In this document: piece after piece, positions 26,801-38,600 of the stretch
How positions within the stretch are numbered: position 1 is the first letter of the stretch
How the letters are laid out: each line of letters begins with the position of its first letter
NCBI GenBank assembly: GCA_022885665.1
Contig: JAGQDJ010000123.1
Location: 62,001-126,000, forward strand
Source: Triops longicaudatus
Lineage: Eukaryota; Arthropoda; Branchiopoda; Notostraca; Triopsidae
Direction: 5' to 3'
Length of the DNA: 64,000 bases
Program-made: the position numbers and the translations under genes
Notes under the pieces: generated by a model
Told to the model about the DNA's origin: nothing
The model's input: only the letters and a program-made list of their open reading frames with translations
The model's database searches: none

Positions 26801-29362
26801 AAAATGGTTAATAAGTGAACAAAGCTCTTTGGAAGTTTCGGAAAAAGTATAAAGCTTGCTGTGAAGAACGGTAAGTCGTTGTTGTTGGTTAGTTTAAAAG
26901 ATGACCGCCATCACACTTGCGATGTATTGTCGTCTCCGTCTTTCTTAGAGAACAGTAAGTATGCAATGTTCTTAGCTCGAGTTAAGGACTATTACATCAA
27001 GCTCCCAATTATTTTTGAGTTACTAAATTGTAGCTGGTCTTCAACCGTACACTATTCAATACGAAAGTAAAAAGGAGGAAACGAATATATTAACTACGTA
27101 ACAATTAAAGGTCCCTGAAGAAAGAACATCTTAACTGCTCTAGATCACAGAAACCTGGGGAAAATAACAGGTTAGTTGACATGACACCCACGTAACTGCA
27201 GTGGGGTTAGGTACAGGAAACGAAAAGCATAGAGGAGACCGTTAGCGAATCTTCATAACTCGCGTGCTGCGCAAACAATAAGTAAAATTAATAAAAAAAC
27301 TCATTAATAGTTTCTGCTCACAGAAAGCATACCGTAAATGGACAGCTTATTTTGCTTCAATTCAACTTGAATGTAGAGGCAATTTAGCTGCACGAAAGAG
27401 AAAGTAGCGACCTGCATGTGCACGTTATGCAACAGAACACGCCCAGTACCGCGTGACTAAGCTGTAAACAAAAAACACTAGGAAACCGCGAGTCAATGTG
27501 ATGAGAATAATGTGAGAATGTAGCAAAGTAAATAACAAATTTGAATAACCAAATTCCTATGAAAATTGTTAAATAGAAAATTATGGAGCTCCGCAAAGTA
27601 ATACTACTACACTACAGAAAATGTATTTCAAGTTGATAGTTACACACATAATGCAATTTTAGGTATTGAGAGTTTCAGTGCCCATATGTTATAAGAAAAA
27701 GCAACTGTGAAAATGTACTATGATAGACTTAACTTTCCTGACCTTTCGATTATACAAACTGTCGCGGAATGCAAGTGCTCCTTTATTTGAATCTCGCTCT
27801 ATCACAATCTTAGGTTTCAGCCCTCTATCTACGGTCGTTTTTGCTTTCCTATTCACTTTCACATTCTTCCGATATAACCGGTATTATTTTTTTCCTGCTC
27901 TTCATACAAAAACAAAGCAAAATTTTAGCTCAATATAACAGAACTCCGCCTTTAATCCGACAGTTTATTCAAAATCGGATGCACATGTTTTGTGTATTAG
28001 GAAAATATAAAGAAATACCAAAATGGGGCAACAGTAAAGCGTGTTTTCCACTTAAACTATCCTTTCGTGAGATATTGTGGGAATGTCCGCAATGACCATA
28101 ATCTAGGGCCTAATTCTTGTAGAAAGTTCAAAGCACATCTTTCATGAACAAATTGTGCCATGACGGTTGAGTTTCCACAATTGGCGTTAACAAAATCGAA
28201 GTTCTACTGTAAAATATAGACAGATGAAAACGACTAAGTTATCACAGTGAATGCTAAAAATATACGTTAGTAAGAATTTTAGTTACGTTATTATTTTTCG
28301 ATAACTGGAATTCACTTGCAGTACTTGTGAAGGTAGTTGGCGAGACTCTACATTGCATATTATTGCAGTTGCTCTCCTAGTTTTTGTCAAATTGCCCCTT
28401 CGACCGTCTTCCTCTCTCCGTTCGGGTGATTCAGAAAGGGGAACCCACGAGGTGACGGAGGCGGTAAGGATAAACCTTTTGGAAATGCCATAGTAGTGCG
28501 TTGGCCTTGGGATTTATGCGAAAACAACCGAGGGAGAGGCGGCAACAACATCTGCGTGGGTTTTCGAACAGAACTCCACGCATGCCATGCTTTCAAGCTT
28601 AATGATAGACTAGAAGAGATGAATTTGAAAAGGTTAGCGAGTTTTTTCCAACGCATTGCGACATTTGTTTGGTACGTTGCCCAACGCCGAAAAAACTAAT
28701 TCGCTAGTAGCAAAATGGTGCACCGGGAGGGGTCGGAATAGGGGAGGTCCTTTATGCTCTTCTCTTTCTTCTCTGCTTTCCCTTTTACTTAAAAATAACT
28801 TGCTTGTTGGCTTGTTCGTAACCTGGCTTAGGCCCATGTGTTTCCTATGCAAACAAACGAAAGCTTCCAGGATATTAGTCCATGTTAGCAAATCGATAAA
28901 CGAGTTCAGGGCGCTATGCTACCTACGGGGAATTCCCTTGCGTTTTAATGACCGGTTAATGAAAGGAATACACAACATCTTCCTCTATACCTGCATATAT
29001 GGGCAAGGCGGGTGCACGTGACCCAAATGACATGTTTCGCTCCGCGTTCGCTGAACAGGGACATCGCGACGAGCCGTGCTTACGCTCTTCGTAATATAAT
29101 CTAACGCCATTTGGCCACCAATAGCCACGAGATTCGATAACAGTCCACCACCGGACGAACTACCGCCATCGCCGCCGCCACCACCACCGCCGCTGCCACC
29201 GCCCAAGATCATGTTTAGGCCAGCTGAGATCGGGTCGACAGCCGGACCATTAGCGTTATAAGACGGTGCTCTGCCTGAGCGACTGGGATCCAATTCGGGA
29301 GGTAGGTTAATCTCAATGCCGAGCTTCTTCATACCCTTATGGGCTTTGCGTAGGAAATCCAT
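17877..29362 (-). CDS. Conventional calpain, Ca2+-dependent cysteine protease (calpain A/B type)
   Basis: Twelve exons: 29362-28991, 24441-24256, 24195-24008, 23886-23583, 23521-23413, 23355-23029, 22936-22767, 22396-22142, 20706-20565, 18784-18657, 18542-18347, 17962-17877. Phases close to 820 aa. The N-terminus (residues 1-124) has a glycine-rich stretch like that of the calpain small subunit. The protease core has catalytic C212 (QGELGDCWLL), H368 (LIKGHAYSIT) and N396 (IRNPWGNEAEW). A C2-like domain III follows, with an acidic loop (LEDPDDDDDDDKC) and SFINLREVSCRFKLPPGVY. A penta-EF-hand domain occupies about 638-820, with visible loops DADHSGKLGADE and DRDNSGSLSTFE. Calpains cut cytoskeletal and signalling proteins in response to Ca2+. 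The first intron is 4.5 kb, so extra small 5' exons cannot be excluded. An alternative C-terminal exon is listed separately. Confidence 0.93.
17985..18290. repeat. Degenerate CCTAA-type tract in the last calpain intron
   Basis: Loose copies of acctaac, taacttaac and ctaatctaa on the plus strand fill most of the intron between exons 18542-18347 and 17962-17877. No unit is strictly periodic. Confidence 0.55.
21147..21524 (-). CDS. Probable alternative terminal exon of calpain (Pro/Tyr-rich, replaces EF-hands)
   Basis: A good acceptor (ttgtacacag) opens a 378-nt exon that is in phase 0 with the domain III exon ending at 22142. It codes 125 residues rich in P, Y, S and Q, with repeated YPSYPSYP and QPAQPAQP, then TAG at 21149-21147. 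Using it would give a 762-aa calpain with protease core and domain III but no penta-EF-hand domain. If the donor overlapping the stop (tatca|gtagga) were joined to the next exon, the junction would still read CAG TAA, so the exon is terminal either way. P/Y-rich stretches of this kind precede the EF-hands in the sorcin/ALG-2/peflin family. Drosophila CalpA is reported to have a splice form lacking the Ca2+-binding domain. That the exon is used in transcripts is inference. Confidence 0.6.
   Translation of the reverse strand, partial: NPYAPVAPPSPIPYPAPSKPSYPSYPSYPSYPSQPAQPAQPDLPYPSQPNMPYPAYPSMPYPPVPPTGPSPSRYYPSYPGYPSYPGPSYPVGPTGPSVSPSPCPPYPIPPPSMGYPPSSYYPPYQ
24442..28990. other. Large first intron of calpain
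   Basis: About 4.5 kb between the Gly-rich first exon and the exon starting IGEKGSG. A short CCTAA-type tract lies at about 25545-25620. Short ORFs here (for example 28387-28656 minus and 28656-29021 plus) show no recognisable protein and no matching splice phases. No transposon with clear termini was found. Confidence 0.55.
25545..25620. repeat. Short degenerate CCTAA-type tract
   Basis: Plus strand reads aacttaacataatctaac and then taacctaacctac within calpain intron 1. Confidence 0.5.
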
Positions 29363-30586
29363 AGCGAGAGGCTTGGGGGTTTACAGTGGCGTCCACTCAC
29401 AAGTCAGCTCACAACAATAGGTATTGGTGGTAAAGACAGAGGCAGAATGCGGAAGCCAGCGCAGGTTTCCAGCTAAAGGACGGATAACCAGACTGTAAAA
29501 CAATCCCCGCACGACTGATTTCCACTGGGTCGTTCCTGACTGGTTTCTCCTACTGCGCAACAGCAAACAACCTCGCGTGTCCAACCCGAACGCAACACGG
29601 AAACGGTTGCGGGTTCGCTTCGTAGTTTTAACCGTAACCGCCTTCTGGCACAATTACAGGGACAATAACAGTTCACTATGTTATGCGTACCCAGAACTGG
29701 TGAACTAGCTTTGAGGGTCAATAGCACTACAACGTACAAGTAGCCATGGCGCGCATTACAAACGGATTTGTCAGCCTGGGTGCGGTTTAGCAGTTTGCCA
29801 ATATGTTGACAATTAATTTTAGGAAGAGAAGAGAGATCAATGCCGTTAAGAACGAATAGGTCTATAACTAAAGTGGAAGTGAGGAATATACATTGATGAA
29901 TAGTCTTGTAGACTTGATAAAGGAGAGGCTTTTAAAGTTTCCCATTCATAAACTGAGAAACATTTGTTCATGGGTGGGAGGTGGTTCATTTTTATTTTAT
30001 TATGCTACACTTCTGTTATTGGCTTATTTCAATGCATAATATTCATAAAGATATCAGGAAATGGAGGCAATCAACTTGACATGGTAAATATTGGCGGTCG
30101 TTGTTGCGCGACACGTGTCAATAGACCAATAAACACATAGAAGTCAACCATACGGAAGTCATGCAAATGTAAGGAAGTTAATCACTGATATCTGCTTTCG
30201 ATGCCTTAAGAAGCAAATATTACAAAAGGCCACGGACGTGAGTCTCTGCAACGAAGTTTTGCGGTGTAATTTTCGCCCGAAGCTGGCGTGCGCAACCTTG
30301 AATAGCGACCGTCAGCGAACCAGATGGAGGGCCATAATTGTTCCACCTGTTTTCGTATGTGTAAGGGTGAACCTATTGAAGAAATCTAGCAGTCGTTCGC
30401 ATGGGAACACTACTGCAGATTTGGAAGGGCCTTGACGCTACGTGCGGCAAATACCTGCAAATATGCATCAGCTGATTTTACCCCTTCACCTCACGTACGA
30501 ATTACTCGGAAAATTAATGAAGTTGACTTTCGGGATACCATTATGTATTTCCAAAAACTACTCCCACCGTAAATTAATGCTTTAAT

Positions 30587-30814
30587 CAAAGCTTTGGAGC
30601 GGAGCCCGAAGCTGGAGCGCGGAGCAATGGAGCAATGGAGCAAGTGGTTTTTGCCCAGAGTATGAGCGGAGCCGAAGCAACGAAAACTTTCCTTGCTCCA
30701 GTGATCCGGTTTTTACGGTAAAATTGCCTATTTGGTCCATTATTCTAGCAATATTAGAGAAATATTAGAGAAAAAGTTTTCCGGCGCAGCACTTGCACAA
30801 TATTTTGCGTCGAC

Positions 30815-30855
<41 letters not shown>

Positions 30856-31053
30856 AGAGAGAGAGAGAGTTAAAACATAAGTTATCTTGCTACTTTTCCT
30901 ACCTATAATCGCTGTCTTATGAAATTTGTTTAGCTTTGCAATTAAGCTAAAGTATTTCGTTATGGGATATGCCGGAGCAGAGGAGCGGAGCCGGAGCAGG
31001 CATGTGAGGCCGGAGCGGAGCAAACCAAAAAATTGACGTGCTCCAAAGCTCTG
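30587..31053. mobile_element. GGAGC-rich foldback element with poly-A and GA core
   Basis: The left arm CAAAGCTTTGGAGC (30587-30600) is inverted at 31040-31053 (GCTCCAAAGCTCTG). Both flanks are dense in GGAGC/CGGAGC. The core has 36 consecutive A (30818-30853) followed by a GA dinucleotide run. It looks like a short non-autonomous DNA element. I could not see a convincing target duplication. Confidence 0.5.
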
Positions 31054-31571
31054 GTATGAGCTCTAGAAATCACGTGCATCTGAAAAATTCCTATTTAATT
31101 TGTTTCCATGGTTGTAAGCCGAAAGATTTACTTAAATTCATTTCCGTGACTTTCCGCTTTTTGTCCACCAACGCTTTCGCCAAAAAGAACCTGTCGTCTA
31201 ACCCTTTCATATCACTATTAAATTCCACTTTCTTACATTAATGAGTTTCTAGCCTTTGAATCGTTCTACAATAGATATCGTTAAAACTTAGCAATGAAAT
31301 CCGTTAATTGTGAGCCTTGAACGACTGAGCGTGAACGTTTATGACCATCGACGGTTTTTATACAATCGACCATATTTCTTACTTGGTTTTCAGCTGGTTG
31401 CTTTAAAAATAGTTACAGAAATATATAAAAAATAACGAAATCAAACTTTCAAATGGCTCGAATATTTCTGGAGCTGTCACTAAATTAGAAAATTTCGTTC
31501 GACGCAAAATACAACATTCTTGCTAACACAAAACTTACTACAGTATTCGAGCAAGGTTAATTTTTCGCATT

Positions 31572-31577
31572 TTTATT
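31572..31577 (-). terminator. Poly(A) signal AATAAA for CTNNBL1
   Basis: Canonical AATAAA on the minus strand, about 60 nt after the CTNNBL1 stop codon. Confidence 0.6.
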
Positions 31578-31634
31578 GAAAGAATTCTCTTTTACAACCA
31601 AGCTTCCGACGTACTGAGGCAGAAACATTCCAAC

Positions 31635-33287
31635 TCAGAACTTGTCAATAAGTTGCTGCAGACGTAAAGCTTCCATTTCTTTCTGGCTTGTGCTCTCCTC
31701 CCCGCCCAGGTTCGCTACATACTCCCGCATGACGTCACGTATGGTTTTGGGCGACGCTCGGCGCATATTCAAGGTATGGAAAACGCGCTGCTTAATGCCT
31801 TCTTGTCCACTGTCGCAGACATCCAAAATAATATAATCTATCCTCTGTAGGGTAAACAAACCGCCTTCGAGTCTTTTCAAGTAATTCTCATCTTCGTCCT
31901 CTTCATCTTCGGAATCCTGTTCCGCCTGCAGCTTGGCGTCCACGGCCTCCACTTTCTCCCAATACTTGAAGTGCAACTCGACGCAGCGATCCACCTTCTC
32001 CAAATCATTTTCCAAGAACTTGGACAACACCCTTTGGCGTTGGTTGCCGGTACACAAGCGCAGTAAGGACGCCACAATCGCCAGGCAGTGTTCTTCAAAT
32101 TCCTCCGCGGACATGCCCTTACGCTGCGTCTTCTTGGGCGTCTTCATAAACAAGGGAAACAGTGACCGAAGACCGAGAATGTCTACGAATTTATTGCTAG
32201 CTTGCGCCGACACGCTCTCGGCCCCCGAGCCGCTCAACATATGATCGACGACCTTGAGGGCACCACAGCGCGACATCTTCTTCTCCCTCAGCATTAAATT
32301 CATTAGCTGGAGTCCTTCGCCTTGCAAAAACCTAAGCTTGTTGTCCTCTTCTTGCAACGAAGAACACAAACAGTCAAACAGATTTTCCATAAATTCCGCT
32401 TCTTCGCTGCTATGCGGATCGTGGCGCTTGTACACAGCCAACTGTTGCAATAATACGTCTACAATCCCTTGTTTACCTAACGTTAGCCGGTGGGCGGGTT
32501 CAGATTGCAAGAATATGGATAAAATTTCGGAAACGTACAACTTGTTGGCATCAAACGGCATACGGGCTTTTAAACGCTTTTGAAGCCATGCAAGCAAACT
32601 AGGATCGCCGGCTTTTTGCGCCAACTCTGCGCCCATTTCGGTAATGTTTTCGACAATGCCTAATGCATTGTGTACACCATCGGCTTCTTCACGCACCGAT
32701 TCGTCGAGGCGGTCAAGGCAGTGGACCAAAAGTGGGATTATTTCTTCGCCCAGTAAAGCGTTGATCAAAATTAAGGAGGATTCTTCGTTCTCTTCCCAGG
32801 TGTCGACGTCCGTCAGCTCTTGAAGGAGATCGATGACGCCCACTGCGATGTCCGAGTTTTCGTGTGCCAGAAGGGATAAAAGCGATTTGTGCAAGTTAAG
32901 AGAGACGGCTAAAGGATAGAGATCGGGTGCGGCGGCCAACGCGTGGAGTTCCTGAATACTTTCGTGAAGCTCGAGCTCCGATTCCATGAACTTATCCGGG
33001 GCATCAGGGAATTTAACGCGGAGCTCTTGGTTGCGGAGTAAACGTTTGTCGTAGGCGTGAATCATTTTCTTGATGGTAGCCGCGTCCAATTCTGGTGTGT
33101 CGTCCGTTACTTCGATAGCATCTAAGAGCTTGAGACGCTCGTCTTCCGAAATAGGTGCCTCGTCGTCAACCGGGCGCGGATCCGCGGCTACGCGCCGTTT
33201 TTTGGCCTCGGGCGGCAAAGTAGGCTCTTGCGGTTCTAGCTTAGGAACGGTTTTTGGCGTGAAAGAGAGGATTTCTTTCAGATCCAT
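31635..33287 (-). CDS. CTNNBL1: Beta-catenin-like protein 1, spliceosome-associated armadillo protein
   Basis: One uninterrupted ORF of 550 codons (human CTNNBL1 is 563 aa). The start ATG gives MDLKEILSF. A short basic cluster (EAKKRRV, about residue 28) is a likely nuclear signal. Conserved landmarks include DAATIKKMIHAYDKRLLRNQ, ELHESIQELHALAAAPDLYP, DLLQELTD, DEEDEDENYLKRLEGGLFTL and the C-terminal MREYVANLGGE. The protein is an armadillo/HEAT superhelix that binds the CDC5L/PRP19 complex through CDC5L and PRP31 basic signals. It is the only gene in this window with no intron, although its neighbours have 4 to 14 exons. The reading frame is intact, so this is a functional gene, perhaps of retroposed origin. 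Confidence 0.97.
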   Translation of the reverse strand: MDLKEILSFTPKTVPKLEPQEPTLPPEAKKRRVAADPRPVDDEAPISEDERLKLLDAIEVTDDTPELDAATIKKMIHAYDKRLLRNQELRVKFPDAPDKFMESELELHESIQELHALAAAPDLYPLAVSLNLHKSLLSLLAHENSDIAVGVIDLLQELTDVDTWEENEESSLILINALLGEEIIPLLVHCLDRLDESVREEADGVHNALGIVENITEMGAELAQKAGDPSLLAWLQKRLKARMPFDANKLYVSEILSIFLQSEPAHRLTLGKQGIVDVLLQQLAVYKRHDPHSSEEAEFMENLFDCLCSSLQEEDNKLRFLQGEGLQLMNLMLREKKMSRCGALKVVDHMLSGSGAESVSAQASNKFVDILGLRSLFPLFMKTPKKTQRKGMSAEEFEEHCLAIVASLLRLCTGNQRQRVLSKFLENDLEKVDRCVELHFKYWEKVEAVDAKLQAEQDSEDEEDEDENYLKRLEGGLFTLQRIDYIILDVCDSGQEGIKQRVFHTLNMRRASPKTIRDVMREYVANLGGEESTSQKEMEALRLQQLIDKF

Positions 33288-35666
33288 TGTAAGGCGATAA
33301 AATCTGTGTCATTATAAAGACGTACAACGTTAGTCAGACTGACGCTTTTGAACAAGGTAAATAAACATGTGAGTTTAAAAGTTAAATAGCTTTGAATGTG
33401 GTAAATAGGAAATCTTTGAAGTGTTAAAATTCATATCATAATATGCAATACTCACTTGAGTAGTTCATATAATAACGAAGTAAGCCCACTTCTGTCCAAA
33501 TTTCTTTTTGAGTGAAAAACGAAGTGACATTAATTGGCGAGGAGTTTGTTTATAATGGTGACAGAACAAGCCACTAGTAGATGGCGATAGTAGCAAATTG
33601 AGCAAGGAATTTTGGTCAATTTTTCTTCCTGTTTGTGTATGTTCGGGACTCAAAGCTTGCCCTGGTTAGACGGCAAGTCTGAACTAAGACAAGTACCAAT
33701 AATGAAGACTTTTGGGAAAATTATCTTTAAATGATTTGAAATGCATGTAAATAGAAGAATGGGAGGAGCACTTTTCCGAGACTATCGGTTCGAAAATGTC
33801 ACGAACGTAATGCACGTTAAGATCAGTGAGATTATCTTTTACGAATAAATATATGTTTACCAGTGTTGTGCAATGTGGTGAAAAATGAATACTATTATAG
33901 TACCATTACTTTTTGTTTAAAATCTAATAATAAACTACAATTACACTTGTTTGAAAAAAGTAATCGTCACATTACAATTTTATGTGTAAAGTAATGCGTT
34001 ACTTTGGCAATACTTTTTATATGTGAAATTTCGCAGCAGATTTGGTGGAATTGATTTGAAATTTTGAATTCGGTTCTTATTACAAATCAGTTTCCTAAAC
34101 ATAAATACAGATATGCATTCTCGTGCATCTTCGAAGGAAAATAAGCGAGATTCAGTCTTAGCTGCCAAAAATTACAATCGGTTCATAGAACAATCCGCTA
34201 AAATTCTTTCAATCTCACCATGGAAATTTAAATCACTTCGAACTTTATCTGTCCTATTCTAACACTTGATAGTAGCAGTCCAAATTGACAAAACGTTCAT
34301 TAAATCGGCTAAACTCTTTCGATGACACTGATGGCCACATTTTGGGTCCTGTTGCAGAAAGTTAGCAACACAGACGGAGATTCTAATTAAAGTCGACATG
34401 GCGAAAAGCGATTTGATTATATTTCGAGCGTTTTTGTTCAACAGCTTTCAAATAAAAACCCCCTTTTGATTGGAAATTACAACAATTTCAGCAGTAGTTA
34501 TCTGAACATTAAACCGCAAGATGAAGTGCATATGGCCAATTTACACTGGGAGGATTTTTGGACGAGTTTGCAAGCACAATACACATAGCTTTTTCACCAG
34601 TAAGGTTTTGCTTTTATTTAAAAAAATGCATTTATGCTGTAAATTTCTCTACTATAAGATGGCCACTTTTAGTTTTTTTTTTCGAAGACTTTCTTCTCGA
34701 GATTGACTTTTAACTATATTAACTCCAGAACGGCTGATATGACTTTCAAGATCATTATCACGAACTATTTTAGTACCATTGTTAAATGCAACGTATTTGA
34801 ATTCTCCCCAAAATGTGACTAACTTAAGCTCAGGTTTTGCAAACGTAGATAATATTGCGCAAAGAGGCATAGTTTTGAAATGTTCTGGCTCAAGTAATTA
34901 TATGTAATTTTACTAAAGCCTGTAATGTAAGGTGTGTTAAGGAGAACGGTACGAATAGTCCCTTCTCAGAATCCACATTTTCCCTTGATACGGCCCACGT
35001 CTAATTAGTCTAATAATTGTGTGACACTCAAAGGACTGGAAGTTGGAGAGCCCTGTCTTGTAACTATTTAAATTGCTATTCCCCATACCGCGAAGTTCTC
35101 TCGTTTTCATGTAGCCCGCTTTTACCCATCCATTCAAAGCTTGCTCACGTTGCCTTCAAACCGCGGTTCGTAGTTCAGTTAAATAGCTGTTATTACAGCT
35201 TACTGAAAACTCCGACGTAGAGCTTCTGTAGTAACGCGTAAGTGTTCTGTTGTGTTTCCGCGAATTTACAGTTTAGTTTGCCCCAGTTAAGCATAAACCC
35301 ATACTCTTCTGGTGGTTGTTTATTTAGTATTACGCATTCTACTGGAGTTTACTTTATCTGCGAACGTTCGTCCACAGGACGAAGAAAAAGAAAACCCTGT
35401 AGATTGCCGGTAAACATGATTTTTTTTTGCTATAGTTTAGTAAGTAAAGCTTTCGTAAAAAACTAAACCTTTCTGTATAAATCTGTATTTCTATATAAAT
35501 CTGTATGTATGTATAAATCTCTATTTCTATTCTGTTAATTGTTTTGGGTATGTTTCTTCAACTAATTGCTCCATTTAATCATAAAACTTGTCTGGAAACA
35601 GGCTGGTATTGTGAAGTTCAAGTTGGCTTACGCCCATGTTCGTCAAGTAGCTCGTTCTCTGCCAAC
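33288..35666. other. Divergent intergenic region CTNNBL1 / RBBP6
   Basis: 2.4 kb between divergent start codons. It is AT-rich, with no supported coding region. A small tandem repeat is present at 35476-35529. The ORF at 35544 reads into RBBP6 exon 1, but homology supports the ATG at 35667. Confidence 0.6.
35476..35529. repeat. Three tandem copies of an 18-nt unit
   Basis: Unit TATAAATCTGTATTTCTA repeated three times with a few substitutions (positions 35476, 35494 and 35512), about 140 bp upstream of the RBBP6 start codon. Confidence 0.8.
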
Positions 35667-38600
35667 ATGTCTGTGCACTACAAATTCAAATCCTCGCTGG
35701 AGTACGACACAGTGACTTTCGATGGCTTGCATATTTCTGTCGGCGACCTGAAAAAGGCCATTGTCCAACAAAAGAAGCTAGGAAAAGCCACCGATTTTGA
35801 TTTGCTGATCACCAACGCGCAAACTCAAGATGGTAATATTCTTCCTTCGCAATCCAGAAGTACTAAATGCAACTTTTTTCGTTGTATAGTATACGAAGAC
35901 GACAATGTGCTCATTCCTAAGAACACATCGGTAACAGTGGCTCGCGTTCCCATTCCCGGAGCTACCAACAAGAAAGTGTGGTAAGTTAAACTAATCGCGT
36001 GTTTAGGTATCCATACATCAACTCCCGTGGTCTATTGTTTCATTCAACTTTCGTATAGAACCTGAGTTTTGAATAATGTTATGACACGTATAATGTTAAT
36101 GAGTAATAAGACACGTATCTTTTCTTAATCAGTTGGATCTTAATTTAATAGACATGTAATATGGAAGAAGGACCAACTGTTATTCAGTTGCGATTAGTTT
36201 TGATTCTTGGAGTCGTTCTCCATAAAAAGCGAAGTAAACAGTGAAAAGAAGGCAAAAGCTTTTTTTTTTAAATAAAGTATTGCCGCTTGGAAGTCGCTTG
36301 GAATGGAAAATAAACCTACGGGATAAGTGTACTTTAGTGTCCGATTTTAACTTCAGTTTTTCGGAATCTTTCATTAATGAACTTTTGTTTTTCTTATTAC
36401 AGGGATCGGCCGGAACCTTCTCTGATGCAATCTGCAGCTAAGGCCGTATGTAGTTTGAAGTGGTTCTTCTTTTTCTGTTATAATTCTTGCCTTGTTATTG
36501 GTTCTTGATGTTAGCCAAATTATGTGTGGATTTAGCCAATGTTGTTAAGTGAATTGAGCTTAGGCACCACCGAAATCACTAACTTAACGATGGTTGAAAA
36601 CTTTTTGGAACTCTTCATTGTCTCGTGAACCCTTTTCCCCGTGTTCTTTTTATAGATATTTATAAAAATTATATATATTTTTTTACACAATTTCCCTCTA
36701 CATTGGGAAAGAATTACGTGAAAATGGTGAGAATATGCGTGAGAAAATTTGTTTTATGTGTGTTCTCGACTGAAAAAATAAGAAATATTGAAAGCTTTTT
36801 ATGAACAAGCAAGTGCCGCGCAGGAACAAAACTTGTAGCGAGAGAAAGTGAGGAGAATAAGACGCACAGAAATTGTATGCCGCAAAATGTAAACGAAAAC
36901 GGGCAAAAACTGAGATACTTTGGGAAAGAAAGTGGCAAGCCGCTCGGGGATTTGGGATTGAAACTTAACTCTTGCACTTTTCGTTTCAACAGCAGCCGTT
37001 TTTGGGCCATGGCGATGCGACGGCTTCCTCAGCGGATGCTCTCGGCTCCTCAGCTGACAAATTAGCTCAGGTTCGTTCGTGTGTCCTCTTTTCTCTTGAC
37101 AAGTTTCCATATTTGTACATTTCGTAGTTCGTCTCAATTTGTTATACAAATCTCATTTTGTGTCTGAAAAGTACGAACTTCTATTTTAAAGTGTCATCAT
37201 GAGACGGAATTGTCATTTTTGAAGACCATTTTGTACTTCGATCATATTTCGCTTTCGATAATTTCAACTAATTTAACCTTGTTTCATTTTGATTTGTCTC
37301 TGCAATACCTCAATATTTTTTTAGTATTTTTATATATTTTTGTGTGATTTGATTAGTAACGATTACTCGTTATATGCCAATGATTTTATTACTTCTATTT
37401 TAATTATATGTGCTTGATTACTGCCGTTTTTTCTTGTGAACACTGGTGCAACTTTTTTTTTGCTCTGAGATTTCAAAACACAATATTTATATTTGTGTTT
37501 AAATAACTCAGTTCGAGAAAGGGTACCAGTGCTCCCAAGGAAAGACGTAAAACAACTCACCCTTGAATACGTTTCGAGTACAAGTTTGATAGTTGTGAAA
37601 TAACTTCATTTGTAAATTATAACGCAGGCGGTTGACCTAAGTAGCGTTGAGGCTTCAGAAGAAGAGAAAATCAAAGCCATGATGGCGCAGTCGACGCAAG
37701 AGTACGATCCTTCGAAATACGTGAAAATCCGAGGTTCAAACCAAGTCGGCGCGGTGCCAGCCAATTACTGCTGCTTTAAGTGCGGCCAACCGGGCCATTG
37801 GATCAAGAATTGTCCCTTTACACAGGCCAATATCGAAGTCCGCAAAAGTACCGGCATCCCTCGTTCTTTCATGGTGCCAGTAGAAGGACCCACGGTACCC
37901 GGAGCCATGATGACGCCGTCTGGCGTCTTTGCTGTCAACATTATGGATCAGTACGTAGCTATGACAAATTTAATTGTTTCGGAATTTTTCACTTTTTAGT
38001 TATCCTGTTACATTAACGTTCATAATGTTATTTAATGAATGGAATGTTTATTTGTTGAATTGTTAACAATGTTTCGTATTTTTTACGGTAGCCTATTTAT
38101 GTGCGTTATTATTATATTTGCTTTCTTTGTTTGGGGAGAATTGCAGCCACCAGTGTTATTTTCAACAGTCGAACAGTCGAAGCTACTTTAAACCCTTTAG
38201 GGGTAGGCTATAGGCCATCTACAGCTCCTCAACTTCTCAATAAAACGCAATAACGTATTTTAATGACTTTGCAAGCTGCCGACCGTCGCCATCTTCGACA
38301 GTCCAGTTTTGCAATAAACTAGGCGTCGTCAGATTCATCATTAATAGGTTTTGTAAGGAAATAAATTAAAGAAAATTTTTCTGTTTTAGTACCTTTACGT
38401 TTCGTTTGTTGTAATTCATTCTGTGTTCCGAAATATTTTGTGAATATTTGTACGATTTGCGAATTATGTGTGTTTATTTTAGCAATCAATTGTTGAGCTA
38501 CATTTTTGAGTGGATCTTTCGTTTTAGTCTTATTTGGTTGTATATGTCGGTTTTATTGGTGTAGTTTCTCATCATATTGTCTAGCAAACTCATCAATTTA

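Larger units (their letters stand above)
29363..31634. other. Intergenic region, calpain 5' side to CTNNBL1 3' side
   Basis: 2.3 kb that should include the calpain promoter, just above 29362, and the CTNNBL1 3' UTR, just below 31635. It contains the GGAGC-rich foldback at 30587-31053. No coding region is supported. Confidence 0.6.

Noticed and set aside
28387..28656. Minus-strand ORF in calpain intron 1 (MAFPKGLSLPPPSP...)
   Set aside because: Ends in a stop, no suitable splice sites in phase, and no recognisable domain; most likely chance.
30659..31061. GTATGAGC occurs at 30659 and again just after the foldback at 31054, suggesting an 8-bp target duplication
   Set aside because: The left copy lies inside the GGAGC-rich arm, not next to the matching terminus, so it is probably coincidence.
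35544..35666. Upstream ATG extending RBBP6 by 41 codons
   Set aside because: The DWNN domain begins at MSVHYKF in all homologues I know, and the extension has no similarity.
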